This document shows, piece after piece, positions 1 through 12,400 of a stretch of 64,000 nucleotides of DNA. The position numbers and the translations under genes are program-made. The notes beneath the pieces were generated by a model, which saw only the letters and a program-made list of their open reading frames with translations, made no database searches and was not told the DNA's origin. Position 1 is the stretch's first letter. Each line of letters begins with the position of its first letter. The stretch is from Cyrtodaria siliqua (lineage: Eukaryota; Mollusca; Bivalvia; Adapedonta; Hiatellidae), in NCBI GenBank assembly GCA_037043455.1, contig JAWPHD010010344.1, positions 1 to 64,000 of the forward strand, given 5' to 3'.

Positions 1-339
1 TACAATTTTCAAGATTTTGATTTGAAAGATACATATATTGAATCAATTTGCATGAATGTGCATGAAATATGCAGGGTTTTAAAAGAATCACACTGTACAT
101 ACCTTAATTTTAACAGTAAAATTGGTTGAGCATCAAGGATAAAGACCAAGTTTATCACCTACCAGAATGTATTAGTATATCTTATTTCTGGTCACTGATT
201 GATCAGTTTATTTTGATGATGCTGTATCAAAATTATGAATGGCTCAAGACTTATGCAGACGTAAATAGAATTCTTTCAACCTGAAGATCCATTATTATGT
301 CGACAACAATATTCCCGTGAGAAATAATCGTACACCTAC
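1..339. other. PLBD2 intron 11, left part
   Basis: AT-rich sequence. I searched the minus strand for the conserved PLBD2 C-terminus (a GQPDLW-like motif) and did not find it, so the terminal exon lies beyond the window. Confidence 0.6.
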
Positions 340-499
340 CTTCATATCTGTACCACCATGTGACCTGTGACCCAGGGTAGGGAAGGGGTATGTGCCGTTG
401 GCAGGGTTTAGATCACAGCGAGCGGAAATGCCATTCTCGGCGCTGTATGGAGGTGTACAGTTACACCTGGCTAGCGGGTCATGCTGAAAGTCGTTGTAC
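340..499 (-). CDS. PLBD2: PLBD2 exon 11 (last exon in window)
   Basis: Encodes residues 441 (part) to 494, containing [20 protein letters not shown] and the end [10 protein letters not shown]. The acceptor is a pyrimidine run ending CCCCAG at 505-500; the donor is AAG|GTAGGT at 340/339. The exon ends in phase 0, so another exon must follow to the left of the window. Confidence 0.93.
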
Positions 500-3400
500 C
501 TGGGGAAAAATCAATGAAAATTGTACAGCCATGGCAAAATGGATTTGGTATTGCATAATTTCCCTACCCGCTTTACATATACAATGTATTAGATCATGGG
601 CAACACAGGAAATGGTAAACTGAGAAACTGGTGAAAGAGTATTTGGAAAGAAGGAAAGATGGGACAATGTTTTTTCGAAATGGATTAAAAAAATGGGGGT
701 AAAAAAAGAGGGGAAAATTATTAATCGGAAGATTAGAGATGAAGGGTAAACAGTTTAGAAATTGCCATTATTTTGTGGGATTATACGAATCCATCACGAG
801 TATCCATGTGAGATAGCGAAATCTCACCTGAGGGTCAGGGCCCCGTTTTATGAAACAATTTACGACCATTTTGATCGTAAATCAATTTCTTAAATGCTTC
901 ACTATACAATACACTTTTCAAATGAACGTGATTTTATTTCATTTTCTTAAACATGTCATATTTCTGCACTACGCTGAATGCTTAGGTGAACAAGAGCTGT
1001 CGGAGAACAGCGCAGCTCGACTATTCGATTTTTCAGAGAATAATAAATTTATAGCTAGTATATACCATCAGAAAACAAGGCTACAACAATGTGGGGTGGG
1101 GTTGGGAGCACAACATAACTATGTGTAAGAATTGACCAAAACTACACAGAAATATGTAAAAAAAAAAAATCGGGTTGAGTGGGGTGCGGGTTGGGGGTGG
1201 GAGAGAGGCGGGGTGGATGGTTGGGGAGTGGGGGTGGTGAGAGCAACATATATAAGAAGCTATGTAGTAATTCACCAAAACAACATATATGTGTAAGAAT
1301 TGACTAAAGCAACACAGAAATATGAAGAAAAAAAAATAGTTTCAAGTGGGGTTGGGGTGTGGGGTGTGCGGGGGGAGGGGGCAACATTTATGTGTAAGAA
1401 TTGACTAAAACAACAAAGAAATATTGTAAAAAAAATGGGGTGGGGGGTAGCAGGGGTGAGAGGTGGGAATGGGTTGCTGGGTAAGGGGCAACATATATGT
1501 ATAAGAATTAACAAAAGCAACACAGAAATATGTAAAAAAAAAAAAAAGTTTCAAGTGGGGGTGGGGTGGGGGGAGGTAGCAGGGGTGAGAGGCGGGAGTG
1601 GGTTGGGAGCGGGGTGTGGGGGGGAGGGGGCAACATATATGTGTAAGAATTGACTAAAACAACAAAGAAATATGTAAAAAAAAAAAAAAGTTTCCAGGGG
1701 GGGGGGGGGGGGGGGGGGGGGAGGGGGGAAGTGAGAGGCTGGGGTGGGGGAGCAACATATATGTGTAAGAATTTACAAAAGCAACACAGAAATATGTAAA
1801 AAAAAAATAGTTTCAAGTGGGGGTGGGGTGGGGGGAGGGAGCGGGGTGAGAGGCTGGAGTGGGTTGGGGAGGGGGTGGGGGGAGGGGGTAACACATATGT
1901 GTAAGAATTGACTAAAACAACAAAGAAATATGTAAACAAATAAATAAAAAAAAGTTTCAAGTGGGGGGGGGAGGGGTTGGGGTTGGGGTGGGGTGGAGTG
2001 GAGGGAGGTGAGAGGCTGGGGTGGGGCAGCAACATATATGTGTAAGAATTTACAAAAGAAACACAGAAATATGTCCAAAAAAAAAGGTTTTAAGTGGGGT
2101 TGAGGGGGGGGGGGGGGGTGGAGTGGGGGTTGGGGGAGGGAGTGAGAGGCAGGGGGGGTCAGGGGGAGGGTTGCAACATATATGTGTAAGAATTGACTAA
2201 AAAACAAAAAAAAGAAGAAAAAAAGGTGTAGAGGGGAGTGGGGGCAGGGGGGGGGCGGGGGCAGGGGGAGGAGGGAGCCCATGCCCCAATATGGGTGAAG
2301 TAATAAGATGCATAATGCTATAACAAATCCCAAACCAAAATTATAGATATATACATGCTTACATGCAAACCTAAATCTGCCTTTATTTCACATTTTATGG
2401 GCCATCACAATTTGGCTTCCATGGGAGCCCAGAATTTGCAGAAGACAACATTTCTTATCCAACCCTTTACAACATACTATAAGGAAACCAATTCCAAAAT
2501 TTAGTTCAGCTAGGACAAGAATTGTAAGAGATATAGACCTGTAAACACAGCTTACACGCAAAATTTGATGTGAAACATACATATTTTAAGGGCTATCAGA
2601 ATTTGGGTTCCATGGGAGCCCAGGCGTTAAAGGAACCAAAATTACTTAAGCAGCCTTATGATAATGCTATAAGGAAGCTAATGGCCAAATTTAGTTGTGC
2701 TAGGGTAAGAATTGTAAGAGATATAGACTTGTAAACACAGCTTACACGCAAAATTTGATGTGAAATGGGGCACATTTTATGGGCTATCATAATTTGGGTT
2801 CCATGGGAGCCCATGGGTTACAGGAACCAAAATTGCTTATGCAGCCCTTAAGATAATGCTATAAGGAAGCCCATGAACAAATTTGGTTGTGCTAGGATAA
2901 GAAATGTAAGAGATATAGACTTGTAAACACAGCTTACACGCAAACCTTGATGTGGGACGCCGACACCAACGCCGACGCCGGGGTGATTACATAAGCTCTC
3001 TTATTCTTCGAATAGTCGAGCTAAAAAAGTGAACGGTATTAAAATGTAAGACTTATCGTAAGATGTTTAATAAAACACGGCCTAGAATGGTTAACAGGGA
3101 CGAGGCTCTGTCTGAGGGCGAGATTTTTCTATCTCACATGGATAAACTCATGATGCATTATTTTCCTCCCTTAATGCACCTGGCTTGGTCATACATAGGG
3201 TATAAAACCACTAGAACTATCACTGAAGGTGACAAAAATCCCCGCTTTAGAAACTTTTGAAGTGAAAGGCACATGAAGTTCATTACACAATATTAGAGTG
3301 GAAAATGTGGCAATCAACAATGTGTGAATTAGAGGGACATAAGGTCATCGGTTGTTATGTGTATATGAAGTCTGGGAACAATCCATTTAAAACTGTTTTG

Positions 3401-6400
3401 TGAAATGCAAGTTATAAAAACTTGTTACGGGACATTACCGTATACAATATCAGAGTGAAAAATTCTAAGTCTAAGGACCATAATTCTGTAATAATTAGGG
3501 GCAATCAAGAATGTGTGATGTAGAGGGACATAAGGTTATCAGTTGTTTGAAGTTTGGGACAATTCATTTGAAACTCTTTTGAGACAAATTTGTTATTAAA
3601 GGGACATTATACAATATTAGAGCGGAAAATTCTAAGTAAAACGAAGAGCGATAATTCTGTAATAAATTAGGCAATCGAGAATGTGTGATGTAATGGGACA
3701 TAAGGCCATCAGATGGTATGTGTATATGAAGTTTGGGAACAACCCATTCAAAACTGTTTAATGCGAATAATACAAATGTGTTACGTGGGGACGTAACGCG
3801 GCATTACGGACAGCAAGATTTCTCCACTTCACTTTGTGAAAGCAGCAAGTTATTTCCAAATGATTGTATTTAATGCTGGAATAAGGCAACATCAATGTGA
3901 CATCATGATGCTATCTCACATGAGGAAAACCGCCATCACACATGATTAGAAATGGGAGAAAATCATATCTCTGTGATGCCCAGCAGCCGCCATGTGTATA
4001 TATAAGAAATGAACATCAGAACAAGTCACCCTTTCCACCTAACAGACATTTTGCTTCAAGTATGCACTTGAATACAGCAAGTTATGATCCCTTGGGACAT
4101 CATATTGGTATAAACACCATAACTACTGATTTACAAAAAAATAGGGCCGGTCAATTCAGATGAAAGTTTCAATCTACTTGCCTCATAAGTTTCTGCATCG
4201 ATAGAAGGTCCACAACTTTACCTTGGTCCCGTTTGAAAATCTGAGCCCTGGGGGCTTTGTCGTACAAGAACCAATCCCCATACTTCTTAACGTTGTCCCA
4301 GCATCCACTCTTGTTGTAAATCATTGGGTAATATCTGTCAATAAAAGAAATAATTTCGAACCAGATTTCAGGGCACGAAAAGTCCACTCGTCTACTTGCT
4401 ATGACGAATGCTCATTGATGCAGGACGAGTAGAAATTCAGATAAATTCTTTAACAATTTATCAATTTGACCATTCAAATATTACGTAGGATGAGTAACTC
4501 AGAAAAAAAAATCCTGTCTAGGATTTGTTTATCACAGTGTTGATTAAAAGAAAACACACAAATTACAATATTTTAGAATTGCAATGGATTTTTTCTACAA
4601 GAACCTGTTCAAGGCATTGGTTAGAAAGATTTTAAATTACATTTTGAACTAATATTGTTTAGAAAACATCAAAAAACAACAAGTTTCGTTCTTCCAAGTT
4701 TCACTGAAATACTCTGATTACTAAATATCAGAACTCAGAAAATGTGGTGGAAAGCATGTAGTACATGTAATATTTATTACATTTTTATCAGTGAAAGATT
4801 GAGTTTTCTCAGTGAAAGAATATTCATAATCACTAAATATTATTAACTAACTCCGAACACAAAATAACTAACTGTGACGCTGAGTTATGATGTCAATAAA
4901 GTGGTGCTGACGTCGACGTCATCCGCCGATAACGTTCAATAAAGCGAATATTTCGGTTAAAATCATGCACAAACTGATTTAAAATGTAATAAACAGATTA
5001 TTTAACTGCTGTGTTCGATTATAGGGATATCCTTCACTCGATGGTAGACGCATTTTATTTTTCACTCACTCGCATACGCTCGTTCGTGAAAAGAACCACA
5101 CGTCTACCATCTCGAGAATGATTTCCATGTAGTCGATCCCAGCAGTTAAATAATCTCTATATAATCATCATACAACACTCGAGAAAGGAGAAATATAACC
5201 CATAACTCAATTCGTGCAGTATATAATTTATTTTAAATACTCCCAGCGCAGTAGTAACATGTTATGGTTGACAGTGACCCCACTACACTGATGGACTGGT
5301 ATAAATTATTACGGTAATAGAATCATTTGCTTTGAAACAACAGTTAGTGCTATTAACCCAAGACAATGAAGCTGTACGGTACTAGGATGTTGAATAAACA
5401 CAATTATTTACTATTTTACAACTACAACTTTCAAGACTTTGTTCACTGATTTTTCCATTTTACCAATAACATTTACAAGTGCATAATGGACGTTAATATT
5501 TTTTCACACAAACTTCTTTACTTATTTCTGATGGGTAAATTAATATACACAGACAATTCTTTTCCTACCAACTTTTCAACTTCCGAGAAAGGGTGAGCAT
5601 TCTACACGGATAAGCATTCTACACAGTAAATAATGGTATAACATATAAACCATGTTTCAACTCACGCGATATTGTAGCTCGGCCAGTAGGACTGCTGGGT
5701 AAGCAAGTCTGTTTTGTCCTCCCACTTCATATACCCTCTAAAAAAAACAAAATATTTTTAATGTTAAAGATATATTAGGTTAAATAAATATTTATTGATT
5801 GATGAAAGATTCAGAGCATTATGTATAATTATTATAAACATTTATCACATAACGTGCGGTGTGGGAGTGGAATAAAGCCTCGCTATATTTACCATATTAC
5901 ACTAGTGAAATAAATATGCAAATGAAGGCCGAATCTTCATCGGTCTTTTTCATTCAGCTCGGTGTGCAATGGAATTGCCTCGTTGATTTTGATAACTGTT
6001 TAAAATACCGGATACAAAAATTAATGATGTAGTTCTGTCATTTGCTGTCTTACGGAGAAGATCGAGTCAATATACCACATCACCATACAAACAAACGTCA
6101 TACAACAACTTTTTATTGCAGACGCATTTACAAGCTCCGTTTACTTTCAATGTAACAGGAAACGTCAATATTCGCTCATATTGCCATGTAGTAAAGTCAT
6201 ATTGGGAGTGTAATGTACTCATTCGTGATTGGTACAATTTTCTGTTCATGTCAAAGAAAGTTTGTCACGTGATGTAAACAATGTTGATTTCATTGTGAAC
6301 ATTCCCATGATGTAACGACAATATGTTTGTTTCAGATAAATGTTTTTCGTGAAAATTAAATATTACAACCTAAATTATTGTTCTAATTTAAAACTGTGTT

Positions 6401-9400
6401 TGCAATAAAAAGGTTATTAGAATTATATTGGAGTATATGCACTCTTTCTTTTGCTCATAAATATTGCGCTCCTGAAGTCGCGCGATATTAATACACGAAA
6501 GAACTTGTGCATATATGTCAATACAAATCTAATAACCTATAAATGTCAGCTTCAATAATAAAGGTTCTTTATGAGGATTTGTTGGAGTTGTGATAAATAG
6601 AATCTCACATTTGTTCCTATTTAATATTGTATTTATTAAACTCGTTCCGATAAAGTTTATATGTGGCCTGGCACCGTATGGACCCTAATGTACTTACGGA
6701 ATCTGTTCTAGTATTGTTAAGGTTCCCGCTGGAGGAGCGAACCCTGGCATGAAGCGTTTGTAGTCAACCACCATCCATTGATTGTTGTATCTGAAATTGT
6801 TTATCAAACGTTTTATTGAAGTACATCTTAAAGAGACAGGAGGCAATCTGGAAGATTTTTGGAGTTCACATTAAAGGGACTTGAGGCAATGTGGAAGATT
6901 TTTGGAGTTCAGCTTAAAGGGACAGGAGGCAATGTGGAAGATTTTTGGAGTTCACCTTAAAGGGACTGGAGGCAATCAGGAAGATTTTTGGAGTTCATCC
7001 TAAAGGGACAGGAGGCAATGTGGAAGATTTTTGACGATCATCTTAAAGGGAAAGGAGGCAATGTGGAAGATTTGTGGAGTTCATCTTAAAGGGACTGGAG
7101 GCAACCAGGAAGATTTTTGGAGTTCATCTTAAAGGAACTGGAGGCAATGTGGAAGATTTTTGGAGTTCATCATAAAGGGACTGGAGGCAATCAGGAAGAT
7201 TTTTGGAGTTCATCTTAACGGGACTGGAGGCAATGTGGAAGATTTTTGGAGTTCATTTTAAAGGGACTGGAGGCAATTTGGAAGATTTTTGGAGATCATC
7301 TTAAAGGGACTGGAGGCAATGTGGACGATTTTTGGAGATCATCTTAAAGGGACAGGAGGCAATATGGAAGAATTTTTGGAGTTCATCTTAAAGGGACTGG
7401 AGGCAACCTGGAAGATTTTTGGAGTTCATCTTAAAGGAACTGGAGGCAATGTGGAAGATTTTTGGAGTTCATTTTAAAGGGACTGGAGGCAATTTGGAAG
7501 ATTTTTGGAGTTCATCTTAAAGGAACTGGAGGCAATGTGGAAGAATTTTGGAGTTCATTTTAAAGGGAATGGAGTCAATTTGGAAGATTTTTGGAGTTCA
7601 TCGTAAAGGGACTGGAGGCAATCTTGAAGATTTATAGGCGTCAATCCAAATACAAAAGCAACCATCGTAATGTGTTCCAGTTTCATATTCAACGTGCATA
7701 TGCACAAAACAAGGTCCCATGATCCATACAATTACATTATTGCTAATGAAATAGTTTGGACTGAAAAACTACAAGTAGTCTAGTGTTTGTTGTATAAATC
7801 ATAAATATTAATTCATGTGATGCTTTAAGGCTCCTACAAATTCTCGATTTGTGATCAAAGTACATTTGATTTGAATTATATGTACAACTGTTAAAAATAT
7901 AAATCCCATTTAATTAATATTTACGATTTTGCAGCAAAAAACAGCAAAGTCGTCGAGTTTTTCAGACCAACAATTTACATAAAAAAATAATTAAACGGAA
8001 GATTATATGCAACTTAATGCATATATGCAAATTTCATATGAAACTGAAGATCATCATTTTTTATATACCCGTATGTATTTCCCGTTCCCACATTTAAAAA
8101 AAAATTATTAAGAATTCTTCACTTTTTCGACTTCAGTATCCAAAATAAAATAAAAATTAAAAAAATTAAAAAATGCTATAAATTTTCACATTTTCTTTTA
8201 ACCCTAATAATTTTGTGTTATTTTTTTAATTTTATAAAAGCAACCCTTGGTATCTTGCATAGCGTCTGAGCACTACTATTAGTGGAAAAACGGTACCTTG
8301 ATTAACACCAATCACTCCTCCAGATCTTCTCTAGTCCCTAAAAGATGTGTTCTTTCAAAACAATGATATTTTCAGCATATTCAACTACCGTAGTGAAGAG
8401 TAGATCAAATTTTTATTTTGTATTCATGATGTCACAGGGCTAGACAAATGTGCATCCGAACCAGGGCGAGACCCCGGAACTCCCGGATTACCAACGGTGA
8501 CAATAATATATTTTTCCAGAAATGTTCGTTAAAGTCACTAAATTGCCAAATAATCAATCGGGTTTACATATAGTATCTTAAAGGGACACACGGCAATCTT
8601 GATTTTTTAAAAACTCACGGCATTCTGTTACTTTTTCTACATAACTAATAATGACTGTGTTAAATCATTAATAATAATTCTAATACACCCGCACTATATA
8701 GCCTAGTTTAAAATATCTCGTTATATTGAACGATATATCACTGTAATTTTTTCAAAGTTAGGAGAATAAGCATTGCGCATTGTGCATTATAACGTATGCA
8801 ACGTTAGGAGAGTAAGCAAAGCAATGCAAAAGATATTCGATGTGTGCGTTATTTTCACATTTTAGGGGTATTAGAATAGAAATAGAACATCGTTTTCGGT
8901 GAATTATCTATAATATATCACGGTTTGTCGTTCAATTGTAAACGATAATTCACAGTAAACGATGTTCTATTTCTTAATTATAAGAACTGTAAAAAGCCAA
9001 TTGTTTTTTGCATATTACTAACTGCTGAATACATTTCACCAATAGTGCATTCAAGGGTAGAATAACGAAGAAAAGTTAAAAACTCAATGCTTTAATGCTT
9101 GATAAAGACTTCCAAGATTGCCGAGTGTCCCTTTAAAGAAGTCCACATTCCATATCAGATTTATGAAACGAGGTTGGATGGATGAATTTTAACTGGCAAG
9201 TTATAATTAAAAACCATTCATAATGAGTTAGCAGTTTAAATTTTTAAAACAATAAACATCACTTACGTTCCACTTTGATAGTTTGAGAACATCGTGGCCC
9301 AGTCGTTTCCTGTCTGTGCCAGTCTGTTGGCAGCCATTGTTCGGATGCCCTCTAGGACGGTTTGTGGCTTTATGTACTGGTAAAGGTCCGGATTGTTGTT

Positions 9401-12400
9401 ACCGATCGTGGTTTCTAGGGAAGCCTGTAATGGTACCAAATAAATCAGGTCTACCTATCATGTTATAACCCTTCTACTGTATTTCCCCTAATAGAAGCAC
9501 CCGGGCGCTATGCAAAATGACAACTGGGCGCTCTTATAAAATGTAAATGTTTTTTTTAAATGAATGAATTTTTCAATGATGATGCAACTGATATTATGAT
9601 ATTTATTTTTATACTGTGGGGAAGGGGATTTTTGGGACAAAAGATAGAAAATGCATTGAATTTTGAAGATCTTTAATTATTTTTTTAAAAGTTGAGGGGC
9701 GCTACTATAAGGGGAGGCTCTCTTATTAGGGGAAATAAGGTATAAGATCCCAGTTTCAACAGAAAAAATAATTCACGATACAAAATCCATATCTAAAATA
9801 GAATGTGAATTTTCTTCAACGAAAGAGCCTTTTCCTCCGCCACAGAAGGTAACTAAATTCCTACAGTACTTTCCGAGATTAGTCTTCCCATAAGGAACAT
9901 GGTCATTTCTTTAATTTCCAATACCTTGTAAGTACTAATCAAAGAGTGCTGGATGAATCAAATTATGGCTAAATCTTAACGATTATGTATAAAATACTGG
10001 ATCGATCGCCATTATAACTCAATTTGCGAGCATTAAAGTAGCTGTCCCACCAACAGCAGCAACATTTTACAGCAAATGTACACCGTTCCTACACCTACCG
10101 ACAACGAGGTATATATGGGTATATATAATTTACATATTTTAAGGAGCCAAATCCTATAGACACAATATAAATGGCTTTAACCAACCAGGTCAAACCCCAT
10201 GATAATGGCACTGTCGAATTAAGAGTTACCAACTCATAATTCATTTTACGTATATTCAATCACGGGTATTTAAAGAAACCGTGAATAAACCTATACTTTT
10301 AATCAGCACATATACATTATTATATGACCTGAACACCTGGCCAGAGTTTTGATAAATGATTTTGTAGTGTAATTTTGACATTATTCGGAGGGTTGGTTTC
10401 TTTAAACAAATGATTTTTGTATAACCATAATATTTTTTTTCAAAATTTCAATATAGATAACCCTATACTACTGCTACTTACCAGGCCAGACGAGACGAGG
10501 TAGTAATCATCCCCAGATAGCAATACGCCGGGGTACGAGGACATTGTTATAATCTTGCCAGGAACAACATCTGAAAAATACAGCATTCACTGAAACTATT
10601 CACCCTCAAAGCATCATAACCAATGTTTTCCACAAAAACAATTATAATCCAGAGACATAACACACGTGATTACATTGCTCACAATTCTAATTACCTGTAA
10701 GTCACTGTTTTAAAAGATTCCATTACATCTTTTAAAAAATACTGAAAAAGTCAGAAAGACCAGATTTATGATGTGAGTAGAAGGTGCAATGTAGCATTTT
10801 TTTTTTTATATAAAAAAAGATGAAAACATATTTTCGATTTGAAATGTGTTTTAGTTGAGCAAGACAGACAAAATTACTTCCTTACAATTATATAAATGTA
10901 TATAGTGTTATCTTATGTCATCTTTTACCGATAAAAATAATGACATATATGAAAAGCGCCTCCGTGGCCGAGGGGTTAACGACGTTGCGTTGCAAATCTT
11001 CTCGCCTCTCACCACTGCATGTTCAAATCCCCCTGGATGTTCGACTTTTAAGTGAGGAAGTGTCAATTCTTATGGATGGCGGGAGATGTACTGTATTGGT
11101 TCTACCCAGGAAAAGTGGGTGGTCTACCTCCACCACAAAAAAAACCCCGTCATATACAACATGTTTTGAAAATGACGTAAAACACCATACAAACAAAAAA
11201 AATAAACAAACATAAAAACCACATTAACATAAGTAACATTTCTCGCACTTACCTGCACCTTGCTTAGTATGAAAACCAAAGTCGTATTTCTTCAAAATTC
11301 TCAACATGGACTGGTACGTGTCCCAGGTATCGTGAGCAACAAAGAGATCTTTGTTTCCAGGGAGAAGCTTGATCAGCGCGGAGCAAGACCCGGATCCGAC
11401 TGGGCGGGAACTCTTGTGGTTAGGGTCTAGTGCCACTGTAAGGTCCTCCATGTCCCCACTCAGGGATAGCAGACTGCAATGTCAAGTTTTAAAAGTTTAT
11501 TAGCACAATGTGCACGTTAAATCATTTAAAATACAAATAAAATAAATTTTACGTCTGCATCTGAACTAGGATACTAAGTGACATACAGACAACATACGAC
11601 AGATGCCAGGCAGATGGACGGACGGAACGACAGAAAGACAGCACAAAAACAATACCTCTCCACTCCACAATGTGGGGGAGACATAATAAATTTTATGTTT
11701 GCATCTGAACTAGGACACTATGTCCCTACTAATGGATAATAGGCTGTAAAATCAATTTTCAATTATTTTTTCTTCTACAAAATCTTAATTTGTTTACAAG
11801 TCATTTGTGCACAACATAACGCATACAGAATCCCCACAACATAACGCATACAGAATCCCCACAACATAACGCATACAGAATCCCCACAACAAAACGCAAA
11901 TAGAATCCCCACAACATAACGCATACAGAATCCCGACAACATAACGCATACAGAATCCCGACAACATAACACATACAGAATCCCCACAACATAACGCATA
12001 CAGAATCCCCACAACATAACGCATACAGAATCCCCATCATGGAAGCCATACTTCTTATGCAGAAGATGTATCAGCATAACATTGCAGTTGAATCAGTACA
12101 AATAAAACAATTGTTACATCTGCATCTTAACTATGTGACTATTATACCCACACAAAAAAAAAGAGTTTCCAGAAACATGCTTCAAATAAAACAGGTTCAT
12201 TTTTTTTAAATATTTCTTTTAATTATTTATAAACAAAATATTTGGTGATATTTCTACCACAGCATCTAAAATGCTACAAAAAAAATTGAAATGTTGCGAA
12301 ACATTTTTTATTTTTAAACCTAAAGGTGTATTAACCGTCAACCACAAATATAATAGATTGTCCGGATAATTATATTCTTTGAAATACCATGTTACTTACA

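Larger units (their letters stand above)
992..3028 (+). mobile_element. Non-autonomous element with CGACTATTCG ends and two internal tandem arrays
   Basis: Bounded by AGCTCGACTATTCGA near the left end (about 1014) and its inverse TCGAATAGTCGAGCT at about 3009-3022. GTGAAC occurs on both flanks (986-991 and 3029-3034), a possible target-site duplication. It contains a G-rich ~120 bp array (1083-2270) and a ~190 bp array (2389-2960). No transposase or helicase ORF. A second copy in reverse orientation occupies 35608-36225 plus 43568-44232. Confidence 0.7.
837..3083 (+). mobile_element. GGGCCCCG-ended MITE split by an insertion
   Basis: Left half 837-991 and right half 3029-3083 together match the uninterrupted copy at 35330-35547. 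Ends are AGGGCCCCGTTTTATGAAAC and, inverted, AGGCCGTGTTTTATTAAACA. A 2.04 kb element (992-3028) sits between them. Confidence 0.8.

Noticed and set aside
1508..2333. Pro-rich minus-strand frames of 175 and 186 codons
   Set aside because: They translate the complement of the G-rich tandem array; composition follows the repeat and there is no conserved domain.
992..3028. Autonomous Helitron
   Set aside because: No Rep or helicase coding sequence, and the possible 6-bp flanking duplication argues against a classical Helitron.
3029..3260. 65-codon plus-strand frame ([20 protein letters not shown]...)
   Set aside because: It begins inside a MITE terminus and shows no domain or splice signals.
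11775..12077. Three overlapping 76-100 codon minus-strand frames ([10 protein letters not shown] repeats)
   Set aside because: By-products of the 25-bp minisatellite, all within PLBD2 intron 4.
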